Part shown: piece by piece, positions 25,160 through 34,658 of the stretch
Layout: every line of letters starts with the position of its first letter
Numbering within the stretch: position 1 is the stretch's first letter
From: Nitrospira sp.
GTDB taxonomy: Bacteria; Nitrospirota; Nitrospiria; Nitrospirales; Nitrospiraceae
Assembly: GCA_020697375.1 (NCBI GenBank)
Contig: JAJFBJ010000014.1
Span: 1 to 54,038 of the forward strand
Direction: 5' to 3'
DNA: 54,038 nt
Position numbers and translations under genes: made by a program
Notes under the pieces: generated by a model
Told to the model about the DNA's origin: nothing
Databases searched by the model: none
Seen by the model: the letters and a program-made list of their open reading frames with translations, nothing else

Positions 25160-25828
25160 TTACTGCGGATTGACCTCTGCTTCTTCCCACAAACGCCGTC
25201 CGCCGATGAACGCATGGGCATTGCCTCCGAGGCGGACGCCTTCCGGCAGCCGCTTGAGTTTCTTCGCGTTGCCGCCACCGATCAGGACATCATCGGCGAC
25301 CAGCGCAGCTTTCAAGCGGACCACCACATCGCCCACAGCACGCCGCCATTTCTTTTTACCCAATCGCTCAAGCCCGCGGCGTCCGACGTAATCTTCGAAC
25401 GTTCCGCCCTTCTTGTACGGCAGATGGGCCAGTTCCATCGGCATGATCACCTTCTCTGCAATCAACGCCGATCCCAAGCCGGTTCCCAGGCCGAGAAACA
25501 ACATCCTGCCTCCCTCATAACCGCCCAAGGCCTGCATGGCCGCATCATTGATCAAGGCGACGGGACAGCCGAAGGCCTTCGTGAAATCGAACCCCACCCA
25601 GCTGGCTCCCAGGTTTCTTGGTTCGGCCAATAAAGTGCCGCGGATCACGGGGCCGGGATACCCGATCGAGACCACGTCATACTTCAACCCTTTGACCGCC
25701 TTCAGCACGCCGGCGACCATCTGTTGCGCGGTCAATTCCGGTCCGGAGCGCAACGTTCGGACATTCTGTTGTCCGGACAGCAGGATCTTCACCTTTGTAC
25801 CGCCTACATCCACCACCAGTACCTTCAC
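25160..25828 (-). CDS. ppgK: Polyphosphate glucokinase (ROK family)
   Basis: The 222-residue protein starts at GTG 25828. It has phosphate-1 motif VLVVDVGGTKVKI, SIGYPGPVIRG, the catalytic Asp in ALINDAAMQALGGYEGG (near 95), the nucleotide loop MLFLGLGTGLGSALI, MELAHLPYKKGGTFEDYVG and VLIGGGNAKKLKRLP. The combination with GLERLGKKKWRR matches polyphosphate glucokinases, which phosphorylate glucose with polyphosphate instead of, or as well as, ATP. It lies between gnd and zwf in the same orientation, so its product glucose-6-phosphate feeds directly into the oxidative pentose phosphate steps encoded on both sides. An ATP-only glucokinase remains possible. Confidence 0.85.
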   Translation of the reverse strand: MKVLVVDVGGTKVKILLSGQQNVRTLRSGPELTAQQMVAGVLKAVKGLKYDVVSIGYPGPVIRGTLLAEPRNLGASWVGFDFTKAFGCPVALINDAAMQALGGYEGGRMLFLGLGTGLGSALIAEKVIMPMELAHLPYKKGGTFEDYVGRRGLERLGKKKWRRAVGDVVVRLKAALVADDVLIGGGNAKKLKRLPEGVRLGGNAHAFIGGRRLWEEAEVNPQ

Positions 25829-25889
25829 GCCTTGTCCCCGCGATTCGATGCTGTTTTACCATTCCACTTGCCGCAGCCCACCACGAGCG

Positions 25890-27275
25890 TCATTCATGCT
25901 CCTTCGGATTCTGCCACCCGCCGAACGGCGTGATCAGGGCCTGGGATTCGCTCGGTCCCCAGCTTCCAGGTTCATATTCATACAGAGGCGTCGTAGCTGT
26001 CAGGATCGAATCCACCACATGCCATGCCGCTTCGACACCGTCCTGCCGCGCGAAGAGTGATGCATCGCCGATCATCGCATCACCGATCAGACGTTCGTAC
26101 GCTTCCATCTCGTCGCCACGTTGATGACACACGAAAAGCTCCGTCTCCTCTCCCATCATCTTTTCTCCCGGCACTTTGGCGCGGGCGCCGATGGCCACTG
26201 CTATACGATCCGGACCCAGCCGGAAACGCACATAATTGCGTTGCGTTCCCAGCGTCTCGGTGAACACGTTCTGAGGCGGACGCTTCAAGGCCACGACAAC
26301 TTCCGTGGCCGTCACCGGTAGGCATTTGCCGGCCCGGATAAAGAATGGCACTCCTGCCCAGCGCCACGAGTTGAGTTCGATCCGAAGCGACGCGAACGTC
26401 TCGACAGGCGAATCGGGCGCCACTCCCGATTCCTGCCGATATCCTCGAAACTGCCCGCGGATGAGGGTCTGCTCGGTGAGCGGCCGCATGCGCTTGAATA
26501 TCTTGATCCGCTCGTCGCGCAACGCTTCCCCCGCTCCGCTGATGGGCGGCTCCATCGCCAGATTTGCCACCACTTGCAAGAGATGGTTCTGGACCACATC
26601 GCGGAGCGCCCCGGTTTCTTCATAAAAACTGCCTCTGCCCGACAGGCCGAATTGTTCCGCCATGGTAATCTGCACGCTTTCGACATACTCGCGATTCCAA
26701 ATCGGCTCGAGAAATGAATTGGCGAAACGGAAATACAAGAGGTTTTGGATCGACTCCTTGCCCAGGTAGTGGTCGATGCGAAAAATTGCCGATTCGTCGA
26801 AGACACGATGCAGCGTACGGTTCAACGCCTGCGCTGAGGCGAGATCCCGTCCGAATGGTTTTTCGACCACCACCCGTGCACCCTGCGCGCAGCCCGATGT
26901 ACCCAGACCCTCGACCACTATGGGGAATGCGCTCGGCGGAATCGCCAGATAATGCAGAGGGTGACGGGCGCCGCCCAGTTTCTGCCGGAGGCGCACGAAA
27001 GTGTCTTCCTCCCGATAGTCGCCATCGACATACTCCAGCTGCTGCACGAGTTTGCCGAAGGCCGCCTCATCCACTCCACCGCCGAACCTTGTGAGGCTCT
27101 CACGGACCCGGTCCCGCAACTGCTCGACGTTGCGATCGGATTTGGCCACCCCGATGACCGGCATCGTCAGATGGCCCCGCTTGACCATGGCTTGCAAGGC
27201 GGGAAAAATCTTCTTGAACGCCAAGTCTCCGGTGGCGCCGAAGAGCACCAGCGCGTCTGTCTGTGAGTCGGTCAT
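25890..27275 (-). CDS. zwf: Glucose-6-phosphate 1-dehydrogenase
   Basis: The 461-residue protein has the nucleotide-binding start [18 protein letters not shown] (residues 12-29) and the active-site motif [20 protein letters not shown] near 165, with the catalytic His and Lys. [15 protein letters not shown] and the C-terminal domain ([15 protein letters not shown]) are also typical. It oxidises glucose-6-phosphate to 6-phosphogluconolactone, producing NAD(P)H. It sits downstream of tal-pgi (gap 95 bases) and upstream of ppgK (gap 61 bases). No OpcA-like activator or lactonase gene is in the cluster. Length and motifs are normal, so it should be active. Confidence 0.95.
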   Translation of the reverse strand: MTDSQTDALVLFGATGDLAFKKIFPALQAMVKRGHLTMPVIGVAKSDRNVEQLRDRVRESLTRFGGGVDEAAFGKLVQQLEYVDGDYREEDTFVRLRQKLGGARHPLHYLAIPPSAFPIVVEGLGTSGCAQGARVVVEKPFGRDLASAQALNRTLHRVFDESAIFRIDHYLGKESIQNLLYFRFANSFLEPIWNREYVESVQITMAEQFGLSGRGSFYEETGALRDVVQNHLLQVVANLAMEPPISGAGEALRDERIKIFKRMRPLTEQTLIRGQFRGYRQESGVAPDSPVETFASLRIELNSWRWAGVPFFIRAGKCLPVTATEVVVALKRPPQNVFTETLGTQRNYVRFRLGPDRIAVAIGARAKVPGEKMMGEETELFVCHQRGDEMEAYERLIGDAMIGDASLFARQDGVEAAWHVVDSILTATTPLYEYEPGSWGPSESQALITPFGGWQNPKEHE

Positions 27276-27370
27276 CGCTTTCTCCAGATTGGATCAAACC
27301 AGCCCATTCTCGTCACTGTCTCCCGGCGCGGCATCACGAGACTGACGCCCGCTGAGACACAGGATTGAGC

Positions 27371-30265
27371 CTAATTGGCCTGGCCACTGGCCAGGGCCTG
27401 TTCCATGGCGGATTTCAGAACCGCCAGGCCCGCATGGACATCGGCGCCCAGATGCACCCGCAACAATCGCCGTCCTCGTTCAGCAAGGACTTGAAAATCT
27501 CCACGGGCCTGCGCGGTTTTGACGAGGCCGAATGAATAATGCTGTCCCGGCACGGGTAGATCTATCGCGTCCTCGCAGGTGATCTGGACAAACAGACCGC
27601 TGTTCGGCCCTCCTTTATAGGCTTGACCGGTGGAATGGAGGAATCGAGGTCCGAAGCCCAGGCAAGTGGCGACATGTTTATTGTCTCGCACCTGGTGGCG
27701 GATCGCCTGGAGTGTCGAGTCATGTTCAGGGCTCATCTCAAAATAGGCCAGGAGCGCGAAATAATCGCCGGCGACCAGCTGCTTCATGTGCGCCTGGAGA
27801 TAGGCCGTGAAAGACGGGCTCGTCCCTGCCGCCGAACGAAGAATGCCGGCATAGTGCGGATCAGCATAGAGTGCGATGCCCTGTTCCTCCAGGATCCAGG
27901 ATTCATGCGGAAGGACTCCGGTTTGCTCGTACTCGGCGGTGAGTCGCTTGGTCGCGAGTTTGCTTGCCTCCACGTCCGGCTGGTCGAACGGATTGAGTTT
28001 CATGATCGCCCCTGCGACCGCCGTGGCAAATTCCCACCGAAAGAATTCCTGGCCCAGATCATAGCGCTCGGCAACCGGGATACGGACAACCGGATGACCT
28101 GCCTGCTCGAGCAAGTCGAGAGCCTCATCCTGGCTCTTTTCCGGCTCGCTCTGCAACCGTACGTAGATGAAAAGCCGATCGCTTCCATAGACATCCGGGG
28201 TCCCGACCGCTTCACGATCGACAGGAATGATGCCCTTCCCTTCTTTGCCGGTCGATTCAGCCAAGAGTTGCTCAAGCCAGGCGCCAAATGACGCTAAGCC
28301 CGGCGAGGCAATGATCGTCGCCTTGTCGCGCCCATGATTCGCGAGTATTCCGAGGATCGTTCCCAGCACCAGCCCCGGGTTTTTCTCCACCGGCACATAG
28401 GAGGAACAGGCTTCCGCCATTTCCTCCGCTCGTTCGAGGAACTGGGCCACATCGATCCCCATGATGGCGGCAGGCACCATGCCGAAGTTGGACAAAACGG
28501 AATAGCGACCGCCGATTGCGGGAAGCCCGAAATAGAGATGGCGAAAACCATCCGCTTCAGCGGTCTGTTGCAACGCCGAGCCAGGGTCCGTGATCGCAAT
28601 GAACCGCTGCCCGGCCTCCTTGCCTCCAATGAGGCGCTGAACCAGATCGAAAAAATATTGCTTGAAAATGTTCGGTTCAAGGGTGCTTCCTGACTTGCTG
28701 GAAACGATGAAGAGGGTGGTCGCGAGATTCACCGCTCCCTGCGCGGCCTTGATCTGGGCCGGATCGGTCGAATCGAGCACATGAAGTTCCGGGTAGCCCG
28801 CCTTCTTCCCGAACGTCATCTTCATCACGGCGGGACCAAGACTTGAACCGCCCATTCCCAACAGGAGCGCATGGGTAAATCCCCTGCGCTTGGTTTCCTC
28901 GGCCAGGCTGGTAAGAAGTTGAAGATGGGCCAATTGATCATCGGTGATGTCCAGCCAGCCGAGCCATCGGCCTTCGTCCCGATGAGTCCAGAGCGATGGG
29001 TCTCTGTGCCACAGCCGCCGCACCTTGTGGCCCTCGCTCCATTCATTCAATGAAGATCGCACGGCGGCGGCAAAGGGTGGCGGTAGCGTGTAGGCATGTC
29101 CTTCGAGTCGAACCGATGCGTTCCACTTGGAATGGCGTTCGACCGCGGCAAGCAGATTGTCAAAGGAGTCTCTGAACAACTGCAATCCCTCTTCCAACAG
29201 CCGGTCGGTGATCGCCTTCATCGAAAGGCCTGCCTGCGCCAGCGTGTGGAAGGTCCTTCTCGCCTCGTCGACATCTTCGGTAAGCCGGCTCTCAGGGTGT
29301 CCGTGATCACGAAAAGCCTGAAACGTCGCCGGAGGGATTGTCGTGACGGTTTCCGGTCCGATCAGTTGCTCCACATACAGCACGTCGCGATAATCGGGAT
29401 TCTTGGCGCCGGTACTGGCCCACAGAACCCGTTGGCTCATGGCCCCCCGCCTGGCGAACGCCTCCCAGCGAGGACCGGAAAACAGCCTCTGATAACGCTG
29501 ATATGTCAGCTTGGCATTCGCCACGGCAATCTTACCCTGCAGGCTCTTGAGCGCCGCCCGTTCTCGCTCATGCATGGGCATCTTGAGCCGCGCGGCAATC
29601 GCGGCATCCGCCGCCGAATCGATGCGGCTGACAAACAGACTCGCCACACTCGCTACGCTGCTGAGATCGCCGCCCCTTGCAGACCATTGTTCCAGGCCCC
29701 TGAGGTACGCATCCGCGACCCGCTCATAGACCTCCTGCGAAAAAATGAGGGTCACATTGACATTGATTCCGCTGCCGAGCAATTGCACGATCGCCGGGAT
29801 TCCTTCCGGAGTCGCCGGAACTTTGATCATCAAGTTGTCGCGTCCGACGGCATCCCACAAGCGCTCCGCCTCTTTAAGCGTTCCGCCGGTATCCCGGGCC
29901 AGATGGGGGGAAACCTCTAGGCTCACATACCCGTCACGTCGTTTCGTTCGCGCATAGACCGGCTGCAGGATGTCGGTCGCGGCTTGGACATCCTCAATGG
30001 CCAATCGCTCGTAACGGGCCTTCGCATCCAGACCCGGCTCGCGCATGAGCGCGCTCAGCGCAGCGGCATAGTCTGAGCTGGCGCTGATGGCTTTCTCGAA
30101 GATGGAGGGGTTCGACGTCACGCCGCACAACCCGTCTTCAGAGATCATTCGCCTCAATTCCCCGTTGGTCATGAAACTTCGCCCGATATAATCAAACCAG
30201 ACCGATTGCCCGAGCGTATGGAGCGCTCGAACCGGGCTCCTGGTGCAGGCATGCGAGGGTTTCAT
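27371..30265 (-). CDS. tal-pgi: Bifunctional transaldolase/phosphoglucose isomerase
   Basis: At about 964 residues this is a natural fusion. Residues about 1-370 are transaldolase: VWFDYIGRSFMTNGELRRMI, GVTSNPSIFEKAI, the Schiff-base lysine in NLMIKVPATPEGI near 150, and LWASTGAKNPDYRDVLYVEQL. Residues about 400-960 are phosphoglucose isomerase: LLGMGGSSLGPAVM, IVSSKSGSTLEPN, DPGSALQQTAEADGFR, GGRYSVLSNFG and the C-terminal GGPNSGLFVQITCED. It links fructose-6-phosphate, glucose-6-phosphate and the pentose pool. AAGGAGG lies two bases from the first of two adjacent ATGs (30268) and five from the second (30265), so the second is preferred. It is the first gene of the cluster; the region upstream is a family A repeat. 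Confidence 0.93.
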   Translation of the reverse strand: MKPSHACTRSPVRALHTLGQSVWFDYIGRSFMTNGELRRMISEDGLCGVTSNPSIFEKAISASSDYAAALSALMREPGLDAKARYERLAIEDVQAATDILQPVYARTKRRDGYVSLEVSPHLARDTGGTLKEAERLWDAVGRDNLMIKVPATPEGIPAIVQLLGSGINVNVTLIFSQEVYERVADAYLRGLEQWSARGGDLSSVASVASLFVSRIDSAADAAIAARLKMPMHERERAALKSLQGKIAVANAKLTYQRYQRLFSGPRWEAFARRGAMSQRVLWASTGAKNPDYRDVLYVEQLIGPETVTTIPPATFQAFRDHGHPESRLTEDVDEARRTFHTLAQAGLSMKAITDRLLEEGLQLFRDSFDNLLAAVERHSKWNASVRLEGHAYTLPPPFAAAVRSSLNEWSEGHKVRRLWHRDPSLWTHRDEGRWLGWLDITDDQLAHLQLLTSLAEETKRRGFTHALLLGMGGSSLGPAVMKMTFGKKAGYPELHVLDSTDPAQIKAAQGAVNLATTLFIVSSKSGSTLEPNIFKQYFFDLVQRLIGGKEAGQRFIAITDPGSALQQTAEADGFRHLYFGLPAIGGRYSVLSNFGMVPAAIMGIDVAQFLERAEEMAEACSSYVPVEKNPGLVLGTILGILANHGRDKATIIASPGLASFGAWLEQLLAESTGKEGKGIIPVDREAVGTPDVYGSDRLFIYVRLQSEPEKSQDEALDLLEQAGHPVVRIPVAERYDLGQEFFRWEFATAVAGAIMKLNPFDQPDVEASKLATKRLTAEYEQTGVLPHESWILEEQGIALYADPHYAGILRSAAGTSPSFTAYLQAHMKQLVAGDYFALLAYFEMSPEHDSTLQAIRHQVRDNKHVATCLGFGPRFLHSTGQAYKGGPNSGLFVQITCEDAIDLPVPGQHYSFGLVKTAQARGDFQVLAERGRRLLRVHLGADVHAGLAVLKSAMEQALASGQAN

Positions 30266-30315
30266 CATGTCCTCCTTAAGAATGTCGGTAAGTAATCACG
30301 CTTCTCTCAATGAAC

Positions 30316-30440
30316 TCCTGCGGCGGCCTACGGCAGGGTACGATTCGCCCCTTCGCTCGCTGCGGCCTTGCCTGGGACAAGGCGCGTCTTGGCGCGTCGG
30401 GGTTGGGCGGGTAAGAAGGTCGCCTTTCTGCGCATCCTGC
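30316..30440 (-). repeat. Family A dispersed repeat, copy 4 (partial, inverted)
   Basis: Read on the minus strand it starts GCAGGATGCGCAGAAAGGCG and continues through ACCTTCTTACCCGCCCAACC, the GACGCG/CGCGTC region and GGCAAGGCCGCAGCGAGCGA. This parallels copy 1 base for base over long stretches. The far inverted end is missing, so it is a half element. It lies between the guanylyltransferase and tal-pgi genes. Confidence 0.6.
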
Positions 30441-30550
30441 GGGCTATTCTGACGCCGATATGGCGCGTCAGCCGATCGCGCATATTGCGCAGCAATCGAG
30501 TTTTTCCTCAGCCTGTTAGGCCTTCACGCCTCCAGCTGGGCCATATGGGA

Positions 30551-31534
30551 TCAGGCTCCTGTTGGAATCCTATCCGCGATGAGCCTCGGTGCGAACGGAC
30601 TGCCGAGCACTTCCAATGGAAAGGCCGGTGTTCGGCCGATCCGGCGCAGCGACTCCGTGATGCGTTCCGGCCTTCCCCAATCGCTCCACAATGCATTCGT
30701 GAGTTCCATCATTGTCGCTCGCTCGGGCATCTGTTGCAGAAAATCTGAGAGAAAATTCCTAAACGGCATGCTCTGATAGATCGCGTCGAGAACCCGGGTT
30801 TCTTCCGAGGCGCCGATAGCGCGGCCGAGTCGTTCGAACCGTTCGATCAATTCGGGAACAAGCTGTTGGCCCAACCGCCAGAGCGTCTCCACCTTGGAGA
30901 CGATCACCATGCTGTTCCACAGCGCGTGGTGAGCAAGGGCCTCATCCGCCTGTTGCGCCGTGGGTTTCTCGATGAATTTCCTAATTGCCAGGACCGGCTT
31001 CATTCCGGTCCCAGCGAGTTGTTCACCAGGGAGAATCCAACCGTAATCCAGTTCGAGGCGGTCGGGCGCCGCCCCTAGCAGGACGATTCGATCATGCAGC
31101 TGCTCCGCAACCGGCACCGCCTCCCGTACGCTGTCGAGGAACCTCTCCTCAGGATAGACGAAGTGGTCGGACGGATAGATGATCACGGTCGCCAGAGGAG
31201 CCCGAGCCCGGACGTAGGTCAACGGCAGAAACAGGCCGGCTCCCGTACCCCGGTCGGCAGGCTGAAATAACAGGGTCCCGACCCTTCGCCGGTCCAGTTG
31301 CGTCATGGCTTCCGTCCGATGGGCCTGAGCGATGACCAGGACGGACTGCTCTGCCGCGGTGAGGCGCGCCGCGCGGTCGACCGTATGTTGCAGCAAGGAC
31401 CGCTTGCCGACAAAGGCGCAGAATTGCTTCGGTAGGGGTCGGCCCAACCATCGCTCCACGAAGGACCCCACGCGCCGGCCTTCCCCGCCGGCCATCATGA
31501 TCGACCACAGGTTTCCCCTGCTGTTGTTGGCCAT
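30551..31534 (-). CDS. Mannose-1-phosphate guanylyltransferase-like nucleotidyltransferase
   Basis: The 327-residue protein has the sugar-nucleotidyltransferase start WSIMMAGGEGRRVGSF (variant of GGxGxRL), then PLPKQFCAFVGKRSLLQHTV, typical of ManC-type enzymes (the PKQF motif). FQPADRGTGAGLFLPL, YPSDHFVYPEERFL and KFIEKPTAQQADEAL follow, and NSMVIVSKVETLW matches the family's WNSG-like motif. It would make GDP-mannose from mannose-1-phosphate and GTP; the isomerase domain of bifunctional ManC is absent. GDP-mannose would fit the GT87 and GT4 genes in this window. AAGGAGGG precedes the ATG. The nucleotide and sugar specificity are inferred. Confidence 0.75.
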   Translation of the reverse strand: MANNSRGNLWSIMMAGGEGRRVGSFVERWLGRPLPKQFCAFVGKRSLLQHTVDRAARLTAAEQSVLVIAQAHRTEAMTQLDRRRVGTLLFQPADRGTGAGLFLPLTYVRARAPLATVIIYPSDHFVYPEERFLDSVREAVPVAEQLHDRIVLLGAAPDRLELDYGWILPGEQLAGTGMKPVLAIRKFIEKPTAQQADEALAHHALWNSMVIVSKVETLWRLGQQLVPELIERFERLGRAIGASEETRVLDAIYQSMPFRNFLSDFLQQMPERATMMELTNALWSDWGRPERITESLRRIGRTPAFPLEVLGSPFAPRLIADRIPTGA

Positions 31535-31579
31535 ACACCCTCCTTCTCGCCGTTCACGAATGAAATGGAACCAGGTCTC

Positions 31580-32554
31580 TCATTCTCGAATTGACCTCGC
31601 ACGTCTTTGCCAGTAGGCATTACGAACCGCCGCATACAGGTCCAGCGTTGCTTCTTCCACCCCCTGATACTTTTCCAAATTGAGAGACCGGTCGTTCGTA
31701 ATCATCCCGACACGGGTTCCAAATTGCGCGATCGTCGAGGTGGCTCGATTCTTATGCGCCACGACGGAGGGAATGTGGTTCACTTCGATGATCGGGAAGA
31801 CCAGCCAGTTGATCGGGTCAAGCGCAAGATCCGCCACGTACCCGATGCCATCCCGTAGCGTCAGCGGCGGAAAGAACGGCAACACCAGGTAGGGGCCCGG
31901 TTTGACTCCATAGAACCCCAGAGTCTGTCCGGCATCTTCATCCGGCGTATCAAGATGCCACCAATGCTTGGCGGGATCGAAGAAACCGCCGATGCCGATC
32001 GTGCTGTTGATGAGGAATCTCCCCATCTCGATTCCGGCTCCCTTGGCCTTCGCCTGGAACACATTGTTGAAGAATCGCGGCACGAACCGGACGTTGCGGA
32101 AGAAATTATCGATTCCAACCTGTACCGCGTCCGGCAACAAGAAGTTATAGGCTTGGGCCACAGGTTTCAGCGCGTACTTGTCTACCTTCCGATTGAATTC
32201 GAACATCACCGTATTGAACGGCTCCCAAGGATCGTTCCCTTCCGCTGCCGTCATCCCGTCGAGCCGTGCGAAGGGATCATCGTACTCATCAGGATTAGAC
32301 GCCTGGCCCGGCAGAGCAACGCCATCCCCTGATTGAGGCAGTCTCTCCGGTTCAGGACCGGACCGAGTGCGTGACGAGACGGACATCGCAGCCGATTCAG
32401 TCGGCGGCGGACGGTCTGGAACCGTGCCGCAGCCTCCTACGATCATGACCAGCAGGCCCGCCGACAGCCAGGGCGTGCCCGGCCGACGTTGCCGACCTCC
32501 ACGATCCTGACCGACAACGGCATCCGATCTGTGCCCTGCCATCAGCGACAACAC
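31580..32554 (-). CDS. mlaA: MlaA/VacJ-family lipoprotein
   Basis: The frame opens at GTG 32554, and ATG 32542 is an alternative. The N-terminus has a basic region and a lipoprotein signal ending LLVMIVGGC (lipobox near residue 42). A low-complexity linker of about 65 residues leads to the MlaA domain: NDPWEPFNTVMFEFNRKVDK, NFFRNVRFVPRFFNNVFQAK, FLINSTIGIGGFFDPAKHW, DAGQTLGFYGVKPGPYLVLP, TLRDGIGYVADLALDPINW. MlaA is an outer-membrane lipoprotein that removes surface phospholipids and passes them to MlaC/MlaBDEF. None of those partners is in this window. The linker between lipid anchor and domain is longer than in E. coli MlaA. Confidence 0.9.
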   Translation of the reverse strand: MLSLMAGHRSDAVVGQDRGGRQRRPGTPWLSAGLLVMIVGGCGTVPDRPPPTESAAMSVSSRTRSGPEPERLPQSGDGVALPGQASNPDEYDDPFARLDGMTAAEGNDPWEPFNTVMFEFNRKVDKYALKPVAQAYNFLLPDAVQVGIDNFFRNVRFVPRFFNNVFQAKAKGAGIEMGRFLINSTIGIGGFFDPAKHWWHLDTPDEDAGQTLGFYGVKPGPYLVLPFFPPLTLRDGIGYVADLALDPINWLVFPIIEVNHIPSVVAHKNRATSTIAQFGTRVGMITNDRSLNLEKYQGVEEATLDLYAAVRNAYWQRRARSIRE

Positions 32555-32692
32555 ATTCCGACTGCATGCTTGATGGACCCTTTATGATTCACAATGTACT
32601 CCTGTCTTGTCACAGCCCGTTGCGCACGTTGCAAAACAAACGGTCGGCATGAGTTTCATATGTCTCCGTTGTTACGAAGGCGGTGGCTGATT

Positions 32693-33058
32693 CTATCGCC
32701 TGTTCCTATCGACCATTGTCCCGCTGGGATCACTTTCTTTCCTCGACCCGGGTCGTGACGGAGCGCTGCTTCCTTCCGGTCCGATCAACCCGGATTCCGG
32801 CCCTATCGAGGAAGAGAGCGGGGGCGCAGCCCTGCCGAGGTCCGGGCTGCGTGGATGGACCTGCGACTCAGGCGCGAAGCTACCTGCTCCATGATTGAGC
32901 CAGCTCTCCCAGGATCCCCCTGGCGCAGGAGTCATACCTGAAGCTTCAGAGGACATTGCATGGCGCGTGCTATCCGACCCGGGAGACTGTCCCTGTGCGA
33001 CGCCGGAACAGGACACCACCGAGATCAACAGGAATGTGTTCACCATGCCGCGATTCAT
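32693..33058 (-). CDS. Small exported protein of unknown function
   Basis: ATG 33058 follows AGGAG with good spacing; the longer frame from 33106 overlaps sthA and lacks a site. The product of about 121 residues has a signal peptide (MNRGMVNTFLLISVVSCSGV, cleavage after AQG). A Ser/Gly/Pro-rich, low-complexity mature region follows (SPGSDSTRHAMSSEAS, GSWESWLNHGAGSF). No domain is recognised and disorder is likely. It begins 22 bases after the sthA stop on the same strand and may be co-transcribed. The plus strand here is GC-rich and also open, but without comparable start signals. Confidence 0.5.
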   Translation of the reverse strand: MNRGMVNTFLLISVVSCSGVAQGQSPGSDSTRHAMSSEASGMTPAPGGSWESWLNHGAGSFAPESQVHPRSPDLGRAAPPLSSSIGPESGLIGPEGSSAPSRPGSRKESDPSGTMVDRNRR

Positions 33059-33080
33059 ATGTGCTCCTTTCTCCCTGCCT

Positions 33081-34493
33081 TCATTTGGACAGCTTGTTGA
33101 ATGCATCGAGCGCCGCGACCTTGTAGCACTCCGCCAGCGTGGGATAGTTGAACACCGTCCGTAGGAAGTACTGAAGTCCGCCCCCCAATTCCATGACGGC
33201 CTGTCCGATGTGAATCAGCTCCGTTGCCCCGGTTCCCACGACATGAACCCCCAGGAGGCGATGGTCCTCTCGGTGGACGAGCAATTTTAGAAACCCGCTG
33301 TCGTCTCCAAGGATTTGGCCTCGCGCAATTTCCCGGTATCGCGCGACGCCGGTTTCATAAGGAACCTTCTTCTGGGTCAACTCATGCTCCGGCGAGCCGA
33401 TCATTGAGATTTCCGGCATGGCATAAATGCCGATCGGAAGGTGCTCGACCATGGGTTCCGTTTCCACATCGAACGCATAACAGGCCGCAAGACGCCCTTG
33501 TGAGAAGGAGGTCGAGGCTAAACTCGGATAGCCGATGACGTCGCCGACGGCAAAGATATGCGGGACGGCGGTTCGGAACTGCCGGTCGACGGTCAGCCGC
33601 CCTCGCTCGTCTGCTTGGAGTCCCACGGCTTCGAGGTTGAGGCGGCCGGCTGCCCCGATCCGTCCGACCGAAAAGAGGACCTGATCGGCGAGAAGCGATT
33701 TCCCCGACTCCAGATGCACGACGGCCTGCCGGGGGTTTCCAGCTGTAACCTCCAACCTTTCGACTGCCTCTCCCAAGCGAAACGTGACACGCTGCCGTCT
33801 CATTTGATGCATGAGTTCATCGACTGCCTCCCGATCGATGAATTCCAGGAGCCGCTCACGCTTGTCCACCACAATGACCTCGATCTGAAGCGCCGCAAAC
33901 ATCGACGCATACTCAATTCCGATGATGCCGCCGCCGACAACGACGAGCTTTTTCGGCAAACGTGTGAGTTGCACCAGGTCATCACTGGTGAGGATGGTGT
34001 CTCCGTCGGACGGCACGCCGGGAGGTGACGCCGGATAGGTGCCCACGGCGATCAGAATGTTTGCGGCCGTCACGATGCGACGGCCCTCCTCAGATGTCAC
34101 GGCCAAGGAATGAAGATCGCTGAACGACGCTTCACCCCGAAACAGTTGCACATCATTCCGGCACAACTGCTGTTCCACCACTTCGGATTCGCGTCGGGCG
34201 ACGGTTCCTACGCGATGGAGAAGTTCCTCCACCGAAGGACGGTGCGCCCGGTCCGATGCAGACTTGAATGCCGGTCCGCGTCCGAACATGCCGTTTCCCT
34301 GCGCGAGAGAACAGATGGCTTCGCGAAACGTCTTGCTCGGAATGGTACCCAAATCGAGGCAGGTGCCTCCCACGCAAGGACGCTTTTCCACGACGGCCAC
34401 CCGTTTCCCGAGTTTGGCTGCTTGAATTGCGGCACGCTGACCGGCCGGGCCGCTGCCGATGCATAACAAATCAAAGTCGTAGCCTATACTCAT
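33081..34493 (-). CDS. sthA: Soluble pyridine nucleotide transhydrogenase
   Basis: ATG 34493 is preferred: AGGGGGG lies about nine bases upstream, whereas the earlier ATG (34502) abuts it. The flavoprotein of about 470 residues has FAD motif LLCIGSGPAGQRAAIQAAKLG, the SthA hallmark GGTCLDLGTIPSKTFRE (first Cys kept, second redox Cys replaced by Thr, unlike lipoamide dehydrogenase), NAD(P) motif LVVVGGGIIGIEYASMFAAL, the ATG-like IFAVGDVIG, and a dimerisation domain ending NYPTLAECYKVAALDAFNK. It exchanges reducing equivalents between NADPH and NADH. This complements the adjacent Zwf/Gnd steps. The plus-strand reverse complement has no competing gene. Confidence 0.88.
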   Translation of the reverse strand: MSIGYDFDLLCIGSGPAGQRAAIQAAKLGKRVAVVEKRPCVGGTCLDLGTIPSKTFREAICSLAQGNGMFGRGPAFKSASDRAHRPSVEELLHRVGTVARRESEVVEQQLCRNDVQLFRGEASFSDLHSLAVTSEEGRRIVTAANILIAVGTYPASPPGVPSDGDTILTSDDLVQLTRLPKKLVVVGGGIIGIEYASMFAALQIEVIVVDKRERLLEFIDREAVDELMHQMRRQRVTFRLGEAVERLEVTAGNPRQAVVHLESGKSLLADQVLFSVGRIGAAGRLNLEAVGLQADERGRLTVDRQFRTAVPHIFAVGDVIGYPSLASTSFSQGRLAACYAFDVETEPMVEHLPIGIYAMPEISMIGSPEHELTQKKVPYETGVARYREIARGQILGDDSGFLKLLVHREDHRLLGVHVVGTGATELIHIGQAVMELGGGLQYFLRTVFNYPTLAECYKVAALDAFNKLSK

Positions 34494-34658
34494 GAAGGAC
34501 ATCCCCCCTGCTGCCTCAGCGTTGCGCGCGCTGCCCCGTTCACTTATCCCCTGCCTGCCCGGCGGCGAACCAGGGCTGCCGACAGGCCTTGCCCAAAGTC
34601 CCTGCTGCGGCTCCTCACCGCAGACATGCTCGTGCCGGAGTCGCGCGAGGTGAGGGTC

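Noticed and set aside
27623..28291. Plus-strand frame of 222 codons opposite tal-pgi
   Set aside because: No start signal or domain; the opposite strand has clear isomerase motifs.
29096..29920. Plus-strand frame of 274 codons opposite tal-pgi
   Set aside because: Antisense to an unambiguous transaldolase domain, and its product has no recognisable motif.
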